Counted from the stretch's first letter, positions 16,524 through 25,328 are shown. The stretch is 64,000 nt of DNA from an uncultured Prevotella sp. (GCA_944319915.1 CALUEY010000002.1:1-64000), one strand, 5' to 3'. Numbers and translations are program-made. Notes: generated by a model not told the origin, from the sequence alone.

Positions 16524-17368
16524 AGTAAGGCGGCCTCCGCGTTTGGGAGGCAGTGGAGATTGTATATAGGTGTTGTCTCTACGATGCGGGTTATCGTGTC
16601 GCAGGTACTGTTGAAAACGGCCTTGTCCCATTTCATCGATGAGCACGAAGGCAACAGCGAAGCGAAAGCCTGCGCTGGCGTAAGCCGTTCAATCGAGTTG
16701 CTTCCGGCCCTGCTTATGCGTGTTATGGCCCCTATTGTCGCACTTGCGTTGCGGTAGCATGGTGTCTTGCCGCTCCATGGTGAGCCGTAGGCCACGGGCT
16801 TCCCGTCAATGATGCGTATCACTGGGTTGTCGTCGTTTAGCAGCTCGGTGCCGGGGATATGTCTCTGCCATAGGGCGGAGTGCGTGCTCTTGCCCGTTCC
16901 GCTGCGCGCAATGAAAGGGTAGGCGTGGCCGCTGTTGATTATGCACGAGGCGTGCATGAGCACAGCCCCATGGTCTGCTGCCGCGAAAGCGAATGCCATC
17001 ATGAGCGCATTGTTAAGCCCGAATGAGCGCATGGCTGTTGTTCCGCTGAGCGCGCACTTGCATTCTGTGAAGTTGCTGCTGGTCTCCAGTAGGCAGCATT
17101 GCCGCCCGTTGGTGTCGCTTATGGCAAACTGGTAGCCCCCGTCCGCCAATTGGCAAACGAGGGTGTGTCCGTTGCCTGTGTCGCAGTCCATTGCCGCCTG
17201 AGGCTCAGTGGCTTGGCGCAAAGAGTCGGTCACGCGCATCGTAAGCAGGGGTTTCGTGTCGGCAGTCTCGGCGCAGAATGCCCCGAACGTAGGCAACAAC
17301 CCTTTGGCAAGGGCATGCTCGCCCTCGCCGCTGAGGCATATCTTGAATCCTGCAATGCTGAAGTACAT
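16499..17368 (-). CDS. HPr-kinase-like P-loop protein
   Basis: A 289-residue protein whose second half resembles the HPr kinase/PEP-carboxykinase-like ATP-binding fold: a His in LMHASCI near 139, the Walker A loop in ARSGTGKSTHS (154-164), and acidic LLNDDNPVIR near 177-186, corresponding to the DD-NP motif of HprK. The N-terminal 120 residues are unassigned. Family members of this kind are found next to PqqD-like proteins, and one in a lasso-peptide cluster phosphorylates the precursor peptide (established for paeninodin). Here it starts a four- to five-gene cassette with peptidase, PqqD, flippase and GT2. Kinase activity and target are inferred. Confidence 0.78.
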   Translation of the reverse strand: MYFSIAGFKICLSGEGEHALAKGLLPTFGAFCAETADTKPLLTMRVTDSLRQATEPQAAMDCDTGNGHTLVCQLADGGYQFAISDTNGRQCCLLETSSNFTECKCALSGTTAMRSFGLNNALMMAFAFAAADHGAVLMHASCIINSGHAYPFIARSGTGKSTHSALWQRHIPGTELLNDDNPVIRIIDGKPVAYGSPWSGKTPCYRNASATIGAITRISRAGSNSIERLTPAQAFASLLPSCSSMKWDKAVFNSTCDTITRIVETTPIYNLHCLPNAEAALLCHDTIAR

Positions 17369-17441
17369 CTGTTCATTCCCTCCCTGCTGGCCTTGGCTCT
17401 GCCGGCATGGCCCTTCCGCGCCTCACTCTAAGGCCTTTTGG

Positions 17442-17903
17442 CTATTGCGCAGTGGGTGCTTGAACCACCTTGTCGCCAATCTCGTAGCTCATGTCGATAG
17501 GCAGGAACTTGAAGTCGCTCTCGTTTATGAACCTCACGTCATACATGCCCTTGCTCTTATCGATGTAAAGCTTCTTCATCTTGGCGTACTTCTTTTCGGC
17601 ATCTTTCCTTGTGCGTCCATACACCACTAGGCAAGTGCGGTTGTGCTCTTGCCTCTTGTCGGCCAGGAAATTCTTGAGCTGGTACGAGTAGTTGTCGCGT
17701 CCGAGCAGGAATTTTGTCTTTGTGTCTATCCACGCGCTGTCCACCTTTTGCACATCGGTGAAGTACACCACCGAGTCGGTGAAAGAAGCCGAGAATCCGA
17801 AAATGTAGATGCTGGGCACAGCCTTGCCCTTTGCGCTCACGTCGGCTGCTGCCATTGCCATTGTGGCGAGCAGCGTTGCCAAAGCGTACCTAAAAAGTTT
17901 CAT
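17442..17903 (-). CDS. Exported hypothetical protein
   Basis: 153 residues with a signal peptide (MKLFRYALATLLATMAMAAADVSAK), so it is periplasmic or surface-exposed without a lipobox. The mature part has a FGFSASFTDSVVYFTDVQ strand region, a Lys-rich middle (RKDAEKKYAKMKKLYIDKSK) and an acidic end. I do not recognise a named family, although proteins of this shape are common beside rpoD-like genes in Bacteroidales. It begins 11 bp after the rpoD stop and ends 73 bp before the kinase gene, so it could be read from the rpoD promoter. Function unknown. Confidence 0.7.
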   Translation of the reverse strand: MKLFRYALATLLATMAMAAADVSAKGKAVPSIYIFGFSASFTDSVVYFTDVQKVDSAWIDTKTKFLLGRDNYSYQLKNFLADKRQEHNRTCLVVYGRTRKDAEKKYAKMKKLYIDKSKGMYDVRFINESDFKFLPIDMSYEIGDKVVQAPTAQ

Positions 17904-17914
17904 CTCTTGGTTGG

Positions 17915-18778
17915 TTATTGTCCTAAATATGCTTTGAGTATTTTGTTCTTTGTGCTGTTGCGCAGCCGCCTTATGGCCTTTTCCTTTATCTGCCTCACCC
18001 GTTCGCGTGTCAGGCCATATTTCGTGCCTATCTCGTCGAGCGTCATCTCTGGTTGGTTTATGCCGAAGAAAGCCTCGATTACGTTGCGCTCCCGTTCGTT
18101 CAGCCCTTGCAGCGCGGTGTTTATTTCTGCGCGCAGCGATTCGAGCACCAGCGAGTTGTCTGCCATGGGCGAGTCGTTGTTCACGAGTACGTCGAGCAGG
18201 CTGTTGTCCTCTCCGTCGGCAAACGGCGCGTCCACCGACACGTGCCTGCTGTTTATCTTCAGCGCATCGTCTATCTTGTCCTCGGGCAGGTCAACCTTCT
18301 CTGATATTTCCTCGATTGACGGCTTGCGCTCGTTTTCCTGCTCGAATTTGTTGAGCACCTTGTTTATCTTGTTCACCGAGCCTACCTGGTTTAGCGGCAG
18401 CCTTACTATGCGGCTCTGCTCTGCGATGGCCTGCAGTATGCTCTGCCTTATCCACCATACGGCGTAGGATATGAACTTGAAGCCGCGCGTCTCGTCGAAC
18501 TTCTCGGCTGCCTTTATCAGCCCCACGTTGCCCTCGTTTATGAGGTCGGGCAGGCTCAGCCCCTGGTTCTGGTATTGCTTGGCCACAGATACAACAAACC
18601 TTAGGTTTGCCCTCGTGAGCTTTTCAAGGGCCTTGCGGTCGCCTTTCTTTATCCTTTGGGCCAGTTCCACCTCCTCTTCGACGGACACAAGTTCTTCTCT
18701 CCCAATCTCTTGCAAGTATTTGTCAAGGGATGCGCTTTCACGATTGGTTATAGATTTGTTTATTTTCAGCTGTCTCAT
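17915..18778 (-). CDS. rpoD: Primary sigma factor RpoD (sigma-ABfr type)
   Basis: The housekeeping sigma factor of RNA polymerase. At 287 residues it lacks region 1.1, as is normal for Bacteroidetes primary sigmas. Region 1.2 is at 15-50 ([27 protein letters not shown]), region 2 at about 52-125 ([34 protein letters not shown] and [15 protein letters not shown]), region 3 at 135-200, and region 4.2 with its helix-turn-helix at about 245-275 ([25 protein letters not shown]). It should read the TTTG/TAnnTTTG promoters annotated here, including its own at 18804-18834. Confidence 0.97.
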   Translation of the reverse strand: MRQLKINKSITNRESASLDKYLQEIGREELVSVEEEVELAQRIKKGDRKALEKLTRANLRFVVSVAKQYQNQGLSLPDLINEGNVGLIKAAEKFDETRGFKFISYAVWWIRQSILQAIAEQSRIVRLPLNQVGSVNKINKVLNKFEQENERKPSIEEISEKVDLPEDKIDDALKINSRHVSVDAPFADGEDNSLLDVLVNNDSPMADNSLVLESLRAEINTALQGLNERERNVIEAFFGINQPEMTLDEIGTKYGLTRERVRQIKEKAIRRLRNSTKNKILKAYLGQ

Positions 18779-18803
18779 CGGAAGGTGGGTTTATAGTTAT
18801 TTG

Positions 18804-18834
18804 CAAAGATAGTGTTTTTTGACCATAGGGCAAA
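18804..18834 (-). promoter_or_regulatory. rpoD promoter
   Basis: Minus-strand TTTG (18834-18831), 19 bp, TATCTTTG (18811-18804), about 26 bp before the rpoD ATG. It is a consensus promoter for the factor it encodes, so autoregulation is expected. Confidence 0.82.
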
Positions 18835-18872
18835 ATCTTTTCATGAAAACTTTCGGCCGTTTCATTTTATGA

Positions 18873-19207
18873 ATGTCCAAGGAAGACGTGAGCGTCTGCA
18901 AGCAGGCCATATACAACCACGTCCATGCTGACATGACGTGGAAACTTGCGAAGCACATGCCACATGAGCTGAAGTACAACAAACGCGCGAGGCCACACCG
19001 CCCGACCAGAGCGACCAACATCGCCAACCGCACCAGCATCCAAGAACGACCAGCCGAGGCCAATGGCAAACGCTTCGGTGACTGGGAATAGACACGATTG
19101 TGGACGCGCATGGCCATGCCATCCTCATACTGATGGAGCGCTCCACTAATTTCATCCTCATTGAGAGGCCTTCTTCCCCCGCTGGCAATGCGGCTGCAAG
19201 CTCATAG
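18873..19207 (+). pseudogene. Degraded IS30-family transposase fragment
   Basis: The frame 18873-19091 reads KQAIYNHVHAD, then ANRTSIQERPAEANGKRFGDWE, the signature just before the DDE core of Bacteroides IS30-type transposases. After a frameshift at about 19090 the expected continuation appears in another frame (DTIVDAHGHAILILMERSTNF) and runs to a stop at 19207. N-terminal HTH and C-terminal parts are absent and no terminal inverted repeats were found. A reverse-strand stretch at about 19210-19320 (ERETIYHTLTRITANG) faintly resembles an IS30 HTH region in inverted order; this is uncertain. Confidence 0.7.
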
Positions 19208-19400
19208 GCATTAGGCCTACTGGTAGGCAGCAGGGTGCCATTGGCCGTGATTCGAGTGAGTGTGTGGTATATAGTTTCTCGCTCAAGTAATCGGCGATTG
19301 CCATTGGCTGTGCAGGCATGTAGCATTTGGCGTTTTTACGATGTGTTGTCATGCTTCCCCTCCGTTGTGGTTTAAGGTACGGGTATAAAAACTTAAATGA

Positions 19401-19445
19401 ATGCAAAAGGGTGAGGGCTGATTTTCAGCCCTCACCCTTTTGCAT
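19401..19445. terminator. Perfect 21-bp bidirectional terminator
   Basis: 19401-19421 and 19425-19445 form a perfect 21-bp inverted repeat with a three-base loop, whose ends supply A/T runs on both strands. It ends htrA transcription (minus strand, stop at 19469). Confidence 0.9.
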
Positions 19446-19468
19446 TTGCTCAATTGGCCAGCCGCAGC

Positions 19469-20953
19469 TTACTCGTCTTGCAGCGGCACGGCGAAGTAAG
19501 CCTTCTTGCCGGTTGGGTAGATGCCCTGGATGTAGAGCACAGGCTCCTTGCTTGTTGAGGCATCCTTTACGGCCTTTTGCAGGTCGTCGATGGTGCTGAT
19601 GGTCTCGTCGTTCACCTTCTGTATGATGAATCCGCGGCTTATGCCGGCGTCTTTCAGCCTACCGTTGTTCACCTTAAGCACCTCAAGGCCGTAGTTGATG
19701 TCGAGCTGGCGCTTCTGCGCGTCGGTCACCTCGCGGAAGTTTGCTCCGAGCACGTCGAGGTCAGCGTGCTTCACCACGCTCACCGTGCCTTGCTCGTTCT
19801 TCAGCGTCACGGTCTCGGTGCGCTTCTTCTTCTCGTGCAGGAAGGTTATCGAAATCTTGTCGCCCGGCTTCTTCCTTGCAATGATTTCCTGAAGCTCGGC
19901 CATCTTGGTCACCTTCTCGCCGTCAACGGCCACGATTACGTCGCCCTCCTTTATCCCGGCGTCGGCTGCGGCCCCGTCCTCAAGCACCTTGGCCACGTAT
20001 ATGCCCTCCATGGTGCCAAGGTCTATGTCCTTGCCCTGGTCCTTTTGGCTGTCCACGTAGTCCTTCACGTTGCCGCCCTGTATGCCAACCCAGGCGCGCT
20101 GCACGGTGCCATACTTCTTGAGGTCGTCCACCACCTTGTTCATGATGGTGGTAGGTATGGCGAAGCCGTAGCCGCTGTACGAGCCGGTTTGCGAGTAGAG
20201 CATGGCGTTGATGCCCACCAGCTCGCCGCGCGTGTTGACCAGTGCGCCGCCCGAGTTGCCGGCGTTGATGGCAGCGTCGGTCTGTATGAACGACTCCACG
20301 CTGTTGGCGCCGAGCGAGCGAGCCTTTGCGCTCACGATGCCTGCGGTCACCGTGTTGTTCAGTCCGAGCGGGTTGCCCACAGCCAGCACCCATTCGCCCA
20401 CCTTGATGTCGTCGCTGTTGGCTATCACGATGGCGGGCAGGTTCTTGCCGTCTATCTTTATGAGGGCCAGGTCGGTGGTCTTGTCGGTGCCTATTATGCG
20501 CGCCGAGTACTCCGAGTTGTCGTTCAGCGTCACGGTAAGCTCGTCGGCACCGTCAACCACGTGGTTGTTCGTCACGATGTATCCGTCGGCCGATATTATC
20601 ACGCCCGAACCGGTGGCAGTCTTCTTCGGGGTCTGCACTTGTCGCTTCTGCGTGCCTCCGTTGCCGCGCCCGAAGAAGCCTCCGAACGGGTCGAAGAAGA
20701 AGTCGCTGAACGGGTCGCTCTGCACGTCGATGGTCTTCACCTTGCTGTTCTGCACATATTTTATGTGGACAACCGACGGCAGGGCCTTCTCTGCGGCGTA
20801 GGTAAGGTCTACGGGCTGGCCGGCTGGAGCCGGCGTGGCAGGAGCCGGGGATGCGGCGCAAGCCTTGCTGAACGCCGCAACCGAGAATACGAGTGCCACC
20901 AGGCACATTGCCGGCAGCAGGTAATTGATTACTTTTTTCATTCGTCTATCCAT
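19469..20953 (-). CDS. htrA: DegP/HtrA (Do) periplasmic serine protease
   Basis: An envelope quality-control protease and chaperone of 494 residues. An N-terminal signal/anchor (residues 1-33) is followed by a Phe/Gly-rich LA-loop (PFSDFFFDPFGGFFGRG, about 81-97). The trypsin-like domain carries the triad H131 (TNNHVVDG), D161 (TTDLALIK) and S234 (AGNSGGAL). Two PDZ domains follow (about 280-390 and 405-490; the first has GIKEGDVIVAVDG). The length and two PDZ domains fit DegP/DegQ-type oligomers. A -7 box (20987-20994) lies 34 bp upstream, and a perfect terminator follows. The start could also be the internal ATG at residue 5. Confidence 0.95.
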   Translation of the reverse strand: MDRRMKKVINYLLPAMCLVALVFSVAAFSKACAASPAPATPAPAGQPVDLTYAAEKALPSVVHIKYVQNSKVKTIDVQSDPFSDFFFDPFGGFFGRGNGGTQKRQVQTPKKTATGSGVIISADGYIVTNNHVVDGADELTVTLNDNSEYSARIIGTDKTTDLALIKIDGKNLPAIVIANSDDIKVGEWVLAVGNPLGLNNTVTAGIVSAKARSLGANSVESFIQTDAAINAGNSGGALVNTRGELVGINAMLYSQTGSYSGYGFAIPTTIMNKVVDDLKKYGTVQRAWVGIQGGNVKDYVDSQKDQGKDIDLGTMEGIYVAKVLEDGAAADAGIKEGDVIVAVDGEKVTKMAELQEIIARKKPGDKISITFLHEKKKRTETVTLKNEQGTVSVVKHADLDVLGANFREVTDAQKRQLDINYGLEVLKVNNGRLKDAGISRGFIIQKVNDETISTIDDLQKAVKDASTSKEPVLYIQGIYPTGKKAYFAVPLQDE

Positions 20954-20986
20954 TTGTGTTCATTAAAATGTTCGTTTTGACGTGTG

Positions 20987-20994
20987 CAAATATA
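20987..20994 (-). promoter_or_regulatory. -7 element of htrA promoter
   Basis: TATATTTG on the minus strand, 34 bp before the htrA start. The -33 position has TTTTAC rather than TTTG, so the promoter may be weaker or regulated. Confidence 0.5.
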
Positions 20995-21270
20995 GACGCA
21001 AAAAATGTAAAACTGACACTTTGTCGCTTACTTTTGTCCGAATTTAACACTTGAAATTTGCAGCTTAACGCCAGTTTGCGCTTTGGAAATGAAGGCTGAA
21101 AAAAACTAAATGCCCACTGGGATAGATGCATTTTTGCCATGTGTGCTAGCGTCGCGTGCCGGTCTTGTTGCGCCATGGCCACACCTGCCAACCTGTCGTA
21201 TTTTGTTTTGCCTGACGCCCATCCCGCTTTAACGGTGCTAATTGCGATGTGTGAAAAAGCATTTGTCCTC

Positions 21271-21350
21271 TAACTCCCTCTAACTCCTTCTAACTCCTTC
21301 TAACTCCCTCTAACTCCTCGTAACTCCCCCTAACTCCTTTTTAACTCCTT
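21271..21350 (+). repeat. Eight tandem 10-bp pyrimidine-rich units
   Basis: Eight direct repeats of TAACTCCYYC fill 21271-21350 with a 10-bp period, one helical turn. They end 75 bp before the -7 box of the uxuA promoter. The function is unknown; the phasing could curve DNA or offer repeated protein sites, and repeat number may vary. Confidence 0.8.
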
Positions 21351-21424
21351 TGTCCAAATGTCTTTATGCAAACGTTTTCTTTCACAAAAAGCTATGCAGG
21401 GGTACACCGATGGCATAAAAACAC

Positions 21425-21432
21425 TACCTTTG
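21425..21432 (+). promoter_or_regulatory. -7 element of uxuA promoter
   Basis: TACCTTTG lies 38 bp before the uxuA ATG. No TTTG is found at -33, which is compatible with activator dependence. Confidence 0.55.
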
Positions 21433-21469
21433 CACCGCAGAACAACCAATAACGACATAACACACCATT

Positions 21470-22669
21470 ATGGAAAGAACATGGAGATGGTTTGGCAAGA
21501 ACGACAAGATAACCCTTGCCATGCTAAGGCAGATAGGTGTGCAGGGCATAGTGACCGCCCTGCACGACGTGCCTAACGGCGAAGTGTGGACGCGCGAGCG
21601 CATAGGCGACCTGCGCAAGTACATCGAGAGCTACGGCCTCAGGTGGTCGGTAGTGGAGAGCCTGCCCGTGAGCGAGGCCATAAAGTACGCCGGGCCCGAG
21701 CGCGACAGACTCATAGACAACTACAAGGAGAGCCTCAGGAACCTTGCGCTCGAGGGCATACACACGGTGTGCTACAACTTCATGCCCGTGCTCGACTGGG
21801 CCCGCACCGACCTTGCCCACCCCAATCCCAACGGCACAACCAACCTTTACTTTTCTCGCGCGCAGTTCGCTTATTTCGACATCTGCATACTTAAGCGCGA
21901 CGGGGCCGAGCAAGACTGGTCCGCCGACGTGCTTGCCGAGGTGGAGAAGCTGAAGCAAGCGATGACCGCCGATGACGACCACAAGCTCGTGGAAAACATC
22001 ATAGTGAAGACGCAGGGCTTCGTGAGCGGCAACATAAAGGAGGACGACGAGCACCCCGTGGAGCTGTTCCGCCAGCTGCTCAGCCTTTATAAGGGCATCA
22101 CCAAGGAGCAGCTGCGCGAGAACCTGCGCTACTTCCTTGCGGCCATCATGCCCACCTGCGATGAGTACGACATGCGTATGTGCGTACACCCCGACGACCC
22201 GCCATTCCCCATCCTCGGACTTCCGCGCATCGTTACGTGCGACGAGGACATCAGCTGGTTCCTCAATGCGGTCGACAACTCCCACAACGGCCTCACTTTC
22301 TGCGCCGGCTCGCTCTCGGCCGGGGCGCACAACGACGTGGTGGAGCTGGCCCGCAAGTACGCCGGGCGCACCTGGTTCGTCCACCTGCGCTCCTGCCACG
22401 TGTTCCCCAACGGCGACTTCACAGAGGCTTCCCACCTCGGCGGGCGCGCCGACGTAATAGAGCTGGCGCGCATCTTCGAGAAAACCAACCCCTCGCTGCC
22501 CATGCGCGTGGACCACGGCATGACCATGCTGGGCGACGAGGCCCGTGGCTACAACGCAGGCTACAGCTTCCTTGGGCGAATGTTTGCGCTGGGGCAGGTG
22601 CAGGGCATACTGGCCACGGTAGACCGCGAGCTGGGCATTGACTACAAGCAGCCGGGCTTCTTTGAGTGA
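21470..22669 (+). CDS. uxuA: D-mannonate dehydratase
   Basis: Dehydrates D-mannonate to 2-keto-3-deoxygluconate in cytoplasmic glucuronate catabolism; a metal-dependent TIM-barrel enzyme of the xylose-isomerase superfamily. The 399 residues fit the family (about 390). Landmarks include ERTWRWFGKNDKITLAMLRQIGVQGIVTALHDVPNGEVW at the N-terminus (in overlapping short motifs), YNFMPVLDWARTDL near 103, MCVHPDDPP near 237, FCAGSLSAGAHNDV near 280 and HLRSCHVFPNGDF near 310, the His/Cys/Asp metal-site region. It is followed after 92 bp by an SDR oxidoreductase, the expected previous step in the pathway. Confidence 0.95.
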   Translation: MERTWRWFGKNDKITLAMLRQIGVQGIVTALHDVPNGEVWTRERIGDLRKYIESYGLRWSVVESLPVSEAIKYAGPERDRLIDNYKESLRNLALEGIHTVCYNFMPVLDWARTDLAHPNPNGTTNLYFSRAQFAYFDICILKRDGAEQDWSADVLAEVEKLKQAMTADDDHKLVENIIVKTQGFVSGNIKEDDEHPVELFRQLLSLYKGITKEQLRENLRYFLAAIMPTCDEYDMRMCVHPDDPPFPILGLPRIVTCDEDISWFLNAVDNSHNGLTFCAGSLSAGAHNDVVELARKYAGRTWFVHLRSCHVFPNGDFTEASHLGGRADVIELARIFEKTNPSLPMRVDHGMTMLGDEARGYNAGYSFLGRMFALGQVQGILATVDRELGIDYKQPGFFE

Positions 22670-22761
22670 GGCGCGGCTATCGGGCATTGCGTAGGGGCGC
22701 GGCGCGCCGCGTCCCTGTCTGTAAGGTTTGGGTTAAATCAATAAGTTAACAACAATAAACA

Positions 22762-23574
22762 ATGAAGAATCTTTTCGACATAAACGGCTACGTGGTAGCC
22801 ATAACCGGCGGCACGGGTGTGCTGGGGCGCACCATCGCCAAGTACCTGGCACTCAACGGCGCCAGCGTCATAATCCTTGGGCGCAAGGACGAGGTGGGCC
22901 GCGCCATCGTGGCCGACATAGAGCAGGCCGGGGGCCGCTGCGAGTTCATGAAGACCGACGTGATGAACCAGGAGGTGGTGCAGGCCAACTGCGACGCCAT
23001 CGTGGCCAAGCATGGGCGCGTGGACACGCTGCTCAACGCCGCCGGGGGCAACATGGCAGGGGCTACGATAGGCCCCGACCAGAACTTTTTCGACCTCGAT
23101 GCGCGCCAGTTCCAAACGGTGCTGGAGCTTAACCTCACCGGCACGGTAATACCCACGCAGGTGTTCCTGAAGCCAATGGTGGACCAGGGGCGCGGCTCGG
23201 TCATCAACTTCTCGTCCATGGCGGCATTCCGCCCCATGACGCGCGTGTGCGGCTATGCTGCCGCCAAGGCAGGCATAAGCAACTTCACGGCCTTCATGGC
23301 CACCGAGTGCGCCAAGAAGTTTGGCGAGGGCATCCGCGTAAACGCCATAGCCCCGGGCTTCTTCATAACGGAGCAAAACCGCTCGCTGCTCACTAATCCC
23401 GACGGGTCGTACACGCAGCGCGGGCAAGACGTTATCCGCCAGACTCCCTTTGGCCGCATGGGCGAGCCTGAAGAGCTGTGCGGCACCATCCATTACCTCA
23501 TGAGCGACGCCGCCAAGTTCGTCACCGGCACGGTGGCCGTGGTCGACGGGGGCTTCAATGCCTTTGCCATGTAG
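22762..23574 (+). CDS. SDR oxidoreductase, probable D-mannonate oxidoreductase
   Basis: A 270-residue classical short-chain dehydrogenase: nucleotide motif TGGTGVLGRTIA (residues 15-26), NAAGG near 94, catalytic Ser in NFSSMAAF near 152, YAAAKAG (Tyr/Lys) near 170, and a C-terminal TGTVAVVDGGFNAF. Its position directly behind uxuA points to interconversion of D-fructuronate and D-mannonate, the job done by the unrelated long-chain UxuB in E. coli; SDR versions occur in Bacteroidetes. A 3-oxoacyl reductase or KduD-like activity would look similar, so substrate assignment rests on context. Confidence 0.85.
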   Translation: MKNLFDINGYVVAITGGTGVLGRTIAKYLALNGASVIILGRKDEVGRAIVADIEQAGGRCEFMKTDVMNQEVVQANCDAIVAKHGRVDTLLNAAGGNMAGATIGPDQNFFDLDARQFQTVLELNLTGTVIPTQVFLKPMVDQGRGSVINFSSMAAFRPMTRVCGYAAAKAGISNFTAFMATECAKKFGEGIRVNAIAPGFFITEQNRSLLTNPDGSYTQRGQDVIRQTPFGRMGEPEELCGTIHYLMSDAAKFVTGTVAVVDGGFNAFAM

Positions 23575-23656
23575 GCGGCCGTGGGCGAGTTTGTAGTGTG
23601 GTAATATAATATTACAAAAAGCCTTCCATAGGCATCCGTGCGCCGCCTTGGCGCGC

Positions 23657-23744
23657 CAAACGGGTCGTTTCGCATTGCCGAACGGCCCGTTTTGTCGTCT
23701 TATACGGGCTGTTTTGCATTGTAAAACAGCACCTGTTGCAAGTG
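23657..23744 (+). repeat. 22-bp unit array, copy 2 (4 units)
   Basis: Units start at 23657, 23679, 23701 and 23723, contiguous and 22 bp each. TTACAAA lies about 35 bp upstream, and the last unit ends in GCAAGTGCTTGG. Confidence 0.87.
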
Positions 23745-23982
23745 CTTGGCTGCCAAGGGGTTGCACGGAATGTTCCAGTTTTTGAAATATTATTACACAC
23801 CCTGCGCCCCGACATGGCCTTTCCCAGCTTGCGCCTGCTCCCGCCGGTGGCGGCAGCGGCCTAAGTACGTGCGTGCAGGCGGGCTGTTGTCGCGGCTCAG
23901 CCCGCCGCCCCGGCAGGTCAATAATAGCCCCGGCAATGTCAAATTTTTCACCCCTCGCCGCGCCAGTTTATCTTTTTTTATA

Positions 23983-23990
23983 TAACTTTG
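23983..23990 (+). promoter_or_regulatory. -7 element of serS promoter
   Basis: TAACTTTG lies 39 bp upstream of the serS ATG. There is no clear -33 TTTG. Confidence 0.5.
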
Positions 23991-24028
23991 CACCTCAAAC
24001 AATATAATAGGTTTTAAAGTTCCATATT

Positions 24029-25318
24029 ATGCTTACACTCAAACTCATCACTGAGGAAACGGATCGCGTTATCCGCGGACTTGAAAAGAAGCACTTCGAC
24101 GGTGCCAGGGAAGCAATAGAGAAGGTGATTGCCATAGACAAGGCCCGCCGCGAAGCACAGCAGAAGTCTGACCGCACAAAGCAGGAAGCCAAGCAGATGG
24201 CCGCCCGCATAGGTGACCTCATGAAGCAGGGAAAGAAGGACGAAGCCGACGAGATAAAGGCCAAGGTGGCTGTGATAAAGCAGGAAGACAAGGCACTGCA
24301 GGAGACGATGGAGAACGCAGAGCGCGAACTGCACGACCTGCTCTGCACCATCCCCAACGTGCCTAACGACGACGTGCCAGAGGGAAAGGACGCCTCGGAC
24401 AACGTGGTGGTCAAGGAGGGCGGCCCCATGCCCTGCCTGCCGGAGGATGCACTGTGCCACTGGGACCTCTGCAAGAAGTATAACCTCATCGACTTCGACC
24501 TCGGGGTGAAAATCACCGGGGCAGGGTTCCCCATCTACATAGGCAAGATGGCACGCCTGCAGCGCGCCCTCGAGGCTTTCTTCCTTGAGGAGGCGCGCAA
24601 GAGCGGCTACCTTGAGGTGCAGCCGCCATACGTGGTGAACGAGGCGTCGGGCTACGGCACGGGCCAGCTGCCCGACAAGGAGGGGCAGATGTATCACTGC
24701 AACCTCGACAACCTTTACCTGATACCTACGGCCGAGGTGCCTGTCACCAACATCTTCCGCGACGTCATCCTCGACGAGAAAGACCTGCCTATAAAGCGCA
24801 CTGCCTACTCGGCGTGCTTCCGCCGCGAGGCCGGCTCCTACGGCAAGGACGTGCGCGGGCTCAACCGCCTGCACCAGTTCGACAAGGTGGAGATAGTGCG
24901 CATCGACACGCCGCAGCACTCATACGAGAGCCTGCGCGAGATGCTCGACCACGTGGAGGGCCTGCTCGTTAAGCTGGAGCTGCCTTACCACATACTGCGC
25001 CTGTGCGGAGGCGACATGAGCTTCACCTCTGCCATCTGCTACGACTTTGAGGTGTGGAGCGCGGCGCAGAAGCGCTGGCTCGAGGTTTCGTCGGTGTCGA
25101 ACTTCGAGAGCTACCAGGCCAACCGCTTGAAGTGCCGCTACCGCCACGCCGACGACAAGAAGATAGAACTTTGCCACACGCTCAACGGCTCGGCGCTGGC
25201 CCTGCCGCGCATTGTGGCCGCCATCATCGAGAACAACCAGACGCCCGAGGGCATAAGGGTGCCTAAGTGCCTCGTGCCTTACTGCGGCTTCGAGATGCTC
25301 GACGACAAGAACTTCTAA
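24029..25318 (+). CDS. serS: Seryl-tRNA synthetase
   Basis: Charges tRNA-Ser (and tRNA-Sec where present) with serine. 429 residues, as usual. The N-terminal 110 residues form the long antiparallel coiled coil that reaches the tRNA variable arm (ARREAQQKSDRTKQEAKQMA). The class II catalytic core follows, with motif 2 in SACFRREAGSYGKDVRGLNRLHQF near 260-283 and motif 3 in LNGSALALPRIVAAIIENNQ near 380-400. Monocistronic: its own promoter lies upstream, and a strong terminator (25329-25368) follows the stop. Confidence 0.97.
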   Translation: MLTLKLITEETDRVIRGLEKKHFDGAREAIEKVIAIDKARREAQQKSDRTKQEAKQMAARIGDLMKQGKKDEADEIKAKVAVIKQEDKALQETMENAERELHDLLCTIPNVPNDDVPEGKDASDNVVVKEGGPMPCLPEDALCHWDLCKKYNLIDFDLGVKITGAGFPIYIGKMARLQRALEAFFLEEARKSGYLEVQPPYVVNEASGYGTGQLPDKEGQMYHCNLDNLYLIPTAEVPVTNIFRDVILDEKDLPIKRTAYSACFRREAGSYGKDVRGLNRLHQFDKVEIVRIDTPQHSYESLREMLDHVEGLLVKLELPYHILRLCGGDMSFTSAICYDFEVWSAAQKRWLEVSSVSNFESYQANRLKCRYRHADDKKIELCHTLNGSALALPRIVAAIIENNQTPEGIRVPKCLVPYCGFEMLDDKNF

Positions 25319-25328
25319 ACGGCTCCGC

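Noticed and set aside
19577-20980. 467-codon plus-strand ORF opposite htrA
   Set aside because: Antisense shadow of a complete HtrA; composition is that of other shadows.
23657-23744. 22-bp arrays as CRISPR
   Set aside because: Units are contiguous with no spacers, each unit varies, and no cas genes are present.
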